NCBI GenBank assembly: GCA_030836725.1
Contig: JAUPLV010000010.1
Span: 1 to 23,310, forward strand
Direction: 5' to 3'
From: Pseudomonadota bacterium
Lineage (GTDB): Bacteria > Pseudomonadota > Gammaproteobacteria > Burkholderiales > Thiobacillaceae
DNA: 23,310 nt
Shown here in pieces: positions 20,376 to 23,310 of the stretch. Made by a program: the position numbers and the translations under genes. Positions within the stretch are counted from its first letter, which is position 1. Every line of letters starts with the position of its first letter. The notes under the pieces are model-generated. The model saw only the letters and a list, made by a program, of their open reading frames with translations. It was not told the origin of the DNA and did no database searches.

Positions 20376-23310
20376 ATGAGCGCCACACCCGATTACGATA
20401 CCGGCCCGCTGAACTGGGTGCGCGGGGACATCGACGCCGCCCTGCAAGCAGCCCTCGGGCGCATCCAGGCCTTCAGCCTGGATGCGGAACTCACCAATGC
20501 CTTGCGCTTGGCGCACGACGATGCCCACCAGGTGACGGGAGCGCTGCGCATGGTCGGCCTGGAAGGCGCGGCCACCGTAGCTGCCGCGATGGAATCCTGC
20601 CTGGCCGATATCAATGAAAACCGGCTTCCGGCGAACGACGAGATGCTGCGCGCACTGCGCAATGGGCTCGAAGGACTGCAGCGCTGGATCAAGGATCTGG
20701 CGGATGGCCGCGGCAGCGGTGAACTGGCGCTGTTTCCCCTCTACAAGCGCCTGCGTGAGATGCAGGGCGCCGAGCGGGTATTCGAAGGCGAGTTGTTTTT
20801 CCCCGACCTGCGTACGCGGGTTCAGGGCAAGGCAGCCAACAAGGGGCTGTCTCAGGAGGCGCTGACGGCGAAAGTCAAAGCCGCGCGTGGCCAATTCCAG
20901 CTGGGTTTGCTGGCTTTTTTGCGCAATGTCGATGCCCAGCAGGGGCTGACTCGAATGCGCGAGGCGCTGGCGGCGATCGAACAGGTCGCGCCCTCGCAGG
21001 CTTCGCACACTTTCTGGTGGGCATGCGTTGGTTTTGTCGACAGCCTGATTGCGCACGGCGTCGAGGCCGATTTCCATGTCAAGCAGTTGCTTGCGCGGGT
21101 CGATTTGCAGATGCGCCGCCTGATGGAAGGTTCGCCGCAGGTCGCGGAACGCCTGTTGCGCGACGCGCTTTTTTTCGTGGCCAAGAGCCAGTCCATCGAT
21201 GGCTGCGCAGCCGATGTACGCAGCACCTTCGGCCTTGACCGCTACCTTCCGGGTCGCGGCTTGCTCGATCCGGAAACGATGGCGCGCATGCGTCCGGTGC
21301 TGGAGGCGCTGGGGGCCGGTCTCAAGGCTGCGCACGACAGCTGGCACGCCTACGTGGAGGGCAATGCCGAGCAACTGGCACAGTTCCAGTCGTTGCTGGA
21401 CCGGATGCAACCCCAGGCGCGGATGTTGAGGGATAGCGGACTTTCCCCGTTGCTGCAGGATCTGTCCGCCGCTGCGGGCGCCTCCGCCGAACGCGACGGC
21501 GAGGCGCGCGAGCAGATGAATCTGGAAGTCGCATCCACGCTGTTGTTCCTGCAGAACGCAGTGGAACATGAAGACGTCCTGCATGCCGATTTTGCCGGCC
21601 GTGCCGAAAGCCAGCAGGCTCGCCTGCGCGCGATGATCGAAGGCCGCGAGGTTCCATCCGCGGAGGTGGAGTCATCTACGCAGCGTGAGGCCGAACGGGA
21701 CATGCTGGTGCACATGGCTCAGGAAGTCGGTCAGAACCTGCGGCAGATGGAGGCCGCGCTGGACGCCTTTTTCCGCGATGCCGGCGAACGCGAAGCGCTG
21801 GCCGGCCTGCCCGCGCTGGCTCAACAGGCGCAAGGCGCGCTTACCATGCTGGAATTGACCGATGCGGCGAGCCTGCTGGCTGCGGCCACTGCCGTAGTTC
21901 AGCCGTTTGCAAGCGAAGGCCATCCCGACGACGCGACCCAGCGGCGCCTTGCCGACGCCTTCTCCAGCCTCGGGCTGTTTATCGAGTCTTATTGCGCCGG
22001 CCGCGCCGATGCGGCCAGGATACTGCGTCCGGTGCTGGCCGAATTTGGTGTGGCAACGGCCGACAGCGACGAGGAGGACGCGTTCAGTGAAACTGTCGAG
22101 TCTGGCATGCCTGCCCGCAAGGCCGGGGTGAAGGATGCTTATCTCGGCTGGCGCGATGAGTCCGACGACGGCTCAAAAAAAAAGTACCTTGATGCACTGA
22201 CCGAACTCAACCGCGATGCTGAGTTGATCGACGATGCTGTCCTTAAACAGCAGACGCGTGCCGCGCTCGACGCCAGTCGCGAAGTCGCCGCCCCCCCCAT
22301 TTCGCTGGACGCCGCGCTTGCGGAATTGACCGGGCTGGAAATGCCCGAGCGGCTGGAAACGGTCAGCACGGTTGCCGGCGAGACCGAACTGCCGCCGATT
22401 GAATTGTCGGAAATTTCGCTTGATTTCGCGGACACGCCCGCTCCAGTCGAGCCTGCCGTCGAGATGGAGTCGCTTGAATGGGCTGCCCCGGCAGAACCCC
22501 TGATCGAAATCCCGCAGCCGGCGGCTGTGGCCGAAGTCGAGCCGGTCGCAGTAACGGAGGTCGCCGTTCCGGCATCGGCCGATCATGTGCCGGTTCCTGA
22601 GGATGTCTTGCGGGCAACCATTCCGGAAGGCGTCGAGCCGGAATTGCTGGAAATATTCCTGGAAGAAGTCAACGAAGTTCTTGCGACGATGGGCGAGGCC
22701 GTCGAGGCCTGTCAAAGCAACCCCGACGATCAGTCGTCGATGACCGTTATCCGTCGAGGTTTCCATACCCTGAAGGGCAGCGGCCGCATGGTCGGGCTGA
22801 CCGAACTTGGCGAGACCGCGTGGCGTCACGAGCAATTGATGAATGGCTGGCTGGCCGAGAACAAGCCTGCCAGCAGCGATTTGCTGCGTCTGGTAAGCGT
22901 GTCCCGCAGCCTGTTCCAGGATTGGGTTAACGCCCTCCATGCGAATAACCCAGTCGCGCTGCCGGTGCCGGCTCTGCTGGCTGCGGTTGACCGCGTTGCG
23001 CAGGGGCAGCCGTTCGAGATGGCGCCTGTGGTCGAAGCGGCCCCGATCGTGGAAGCCGCGGCTCCGGCGATAGAAGCGGTTGCTGAAATGGTCTTTGAAT
23101 CCGTAGCCGAGCCCGAAGCCGTCCTGGCCGAGACGTTCGAGTTCACGCCCGTCGCGGAAGCCGGCACGGGGACCGAGGAAGCGACCGGATTCGAAATCGA
23201 ATTTCAGCCGGTTGCCGGAATCGAGGGCGAGCCAGAAGCCGCCCTGGCCGAGACGTTCGAGTTCACGCCCGTCGCGGAAGCCGGAACGGAGACCGAGGAA
23301 GCGGCCGGGT
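20376..23310 (+). CDS. pilL: Chemosensory histidine kinase PilL/ChpA, N-terminal part (runs off the right edge)
   Basis: This is the CheA-type hybrid kinase of the Pil/Chp pathway; 978 codons are visible without a stop. The N-terminal FimL-like domain (about 1-130) carries HDDAHQVTGALRMVGLEG: H51 is kept, but the lysine of HxxKG is replaced by T54, so it is probably not phosphorylated. A helical region reaches about residue 600. An acidic, proline- and valine-rich linker follows (about 610-745). Then comes a true Hpt domain (about 750-870) with H797 in FHTLKGSGRMVGL. After it lies another acidic linker with a 40-residue repeat unit. Later Hpt, kinase, CheW and receiver domains would lie beyond the window. 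AGGA is 11 bases before the ATG. An A9 and a C8 tract occur in the linker coding part. Confidence 0.92.
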   Translation, partial: MSATPDYDTGPLNWVRGDIDAALQAALGRIQAFSLDAELTNALRLAHDDAHQVTGALRMVGLEGAATVAAAMESCLADINENRLPANDEMLRALRNGLEGLQRWIKDLADGRGSGELALFPLYKRLREMQGAERVFEGELFFPDLRTRVQGKAANKGLSQEALTAKVKAARGQFQLGLLAFLRNVDAQQGLTRMREALAAIEQVAPSQASHTFWWACVGFVDSLIAHGVEADFHVKQLLARVDLQMRRLMEGSPQVAERLLRDALFFVAKSQSIDGCAADVRSTFGLDRYLPGRGLLDPETMARMRPVLEALGAGLKAAHDSWHAYVEGNAEQLAQFQSLLDRMQPQARMLRDSGLSPLLQDLSAAAGASAERDGEAREQMNLEVASTLLFLQNAVEHEDVLHADFAGRAESQQARLRAMIEGREVPSAEVESSTQREAERDMLVHMAQEVGQNLRQMEAALDAFFRDAGEREALAGLPALAQQAQGALTMLELTDAASLLAAATAVVQPFASEGHPDDATQRRLADAFSSLGLFIESYCAGRADAARILRPVLAEFGVATADSDEEDAFSETVESGMPARKAGVKDAYLGWRDESDDGSKKKYLDALTELNRDAELIDDAVLKQQTRAALDASREVAAPPISLDAALAELTGLEMPERLETVSTVAGETELPPIELSEISLDFADTPAPVEPAVEMESLEWAAPAEPLIEIPQPAAVAEVEPVAVTEVAVPASADHVPVPEDVLRATIPEGVEPELLEIFLEEVNEVLATMGEAVEACQSNPDDQSSMTVIRRGFHTLKGSGRMVGLTELGETAWRHEQLMNGWLAENKPASSDLLRLVSVSRSLFQDWVNALHANNPVALPVPALLAAVDRVAQGQPFEMAPVVEAAPIVEAAAPAIEAVAEMVFESVAEPEAVLAETFEFTPVAEAGTGTEEATGFEIEFQPVAGIEGEPEAALAETFEFTPVAEAGTETEEAAG
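22175..22183 (+). repeat. A9 homopolymer inside pilL
   Basis: Nine adenines encode the end of Ser600 and Lys601-603 in frame. Loss of one A gives TGA at 22198-22200 and gain of one A gives TGA at 22190-22192. Slippage in either direction therefore truncates the protein near residue 605, before the Hpt domain. Confidence 0.95.
22291..22298 (+). repeat. C8 homopolymer inside pilL
   Basis: Eight cytosines encode the in-frame Ala-Pro-Pro segment in the acidic linker. Loss of one C leads to a TGA at 22327-22329. Confidence 0.95.
23109..23310 (+). repeat. 120-bp in-frame tandem repeat in pilL (second copy cut by the window end)
   Basis: Copy 1 is 23109-23228; copy 2 starts at 23229 and is cut at 82 bases. 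In the aligned part I count about 6 differences, with an identical core of more than 40 bases. At the protein level the 40-residue unit begins EPEAVLAETFEFTPVAEAGT in copy 1 and EPEAALAETFEFTPVAEAGT in copy 2. It is acidic and probably an unfolded linker between Hpt domains. Confidence 0.93.

Noticed and set aside
18462..21584. A 1040-codon open frame on the minus strand opposite pilJ and pilL
   Set aside because: It lies antisense to two clearly recognisable genes. Its translation is rich in Arg, Gln, His and Leu with no family motif. Long antisense frames are expected in GC-rich genes with strong codon bias.

Overview
The window is a GC-rich, gene-dense stretch of a proteobacterial chromosome. 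The hemC-hemD-hemX-hemY operon, the thiD-thiE-hemL order divergent from a rubredoxin, the cutA-dsbD pair and a pilG-H-I-J-L twitching chemotaxis cluster together suggest a betaproteobacterium. A SoxW-like periplasmic thioredoxin and a probable DsrS point towards the sulfur-oxidising Nitrosomonadales/Thiobacillus area. This placement is inference from gene content and order; no rRNA or other phylogenetic marker was used. I saw no tRNA, rRNA, CRISPR array, insertion sequence or prophage gene.

Layout. (1) 1-1970, minus strand: an exported thioredoxin-fold protein, a NarL-type response regulator and a BarA-like sensor kinase that runs off the left edge, in one apparent operon. (2) 2063-5953, plus: hemC, hemD, hemX, hemY, joined by 1-4 base start/stop overlaps, for tetrapyrrole synthesis. 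(3) 6030-7061, minus: a 2Fe-2S/FAD/NAD(P) reductase. It diverges from (4) 7172-8056, plus: an atypical short-chain dehydrogenase/epimerase-like protein. (5) 8069-8515, minus: fxsA, whose start codon nearly abuts that of the divergent cutA-dsbD pair (8519-11099, plus). (6) 11219-15271, minus: thiD, thiE, hemL and a DsrS-like gene. (7) 15325-15507, plus: rubredoxin, then an unrecognised exported protein (15673-16566) ending in a strong intrinsic terminator. (8) 16801-23310, plus: pilG, pilH, pilI, pilJ and the first 978 codons of pilL/chpA, which runs off the right edge.

How the genes fit together. Two blocks feed tetrapyrrole synthesis: hemL makes 5-aminolevulinate, and hemC/hemD carry porphobilinogen to uroporphyrinogen III. 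DsbD moves electrons across the membrane and could reduce periplasmic thiol proteins such as the SoxW-like thioredoxin, although the two genes are not adjacent. The pil genes form a Chp/Pil chemosensory pathway: the PilJ receptor, PilI adaptor, PilL kinase, and PilG/PilH regulators acting on type IV pilus extension and retraction.

Most of the window is conserved housekeeping sequence and I found no clearly new multi-gene system. The most unusual items are structural: a perfect 18-bp-arm inverted repeat inside the sensor kinase gene, a DsbD with two tandem N-terminal domains, an 18-bp tandem duplication at the pilH/pilI junction, an A9 tract in pilL where one-base slippage in either direction gives an immediate stop, and a 120-bp in-frame repeat in pilL.
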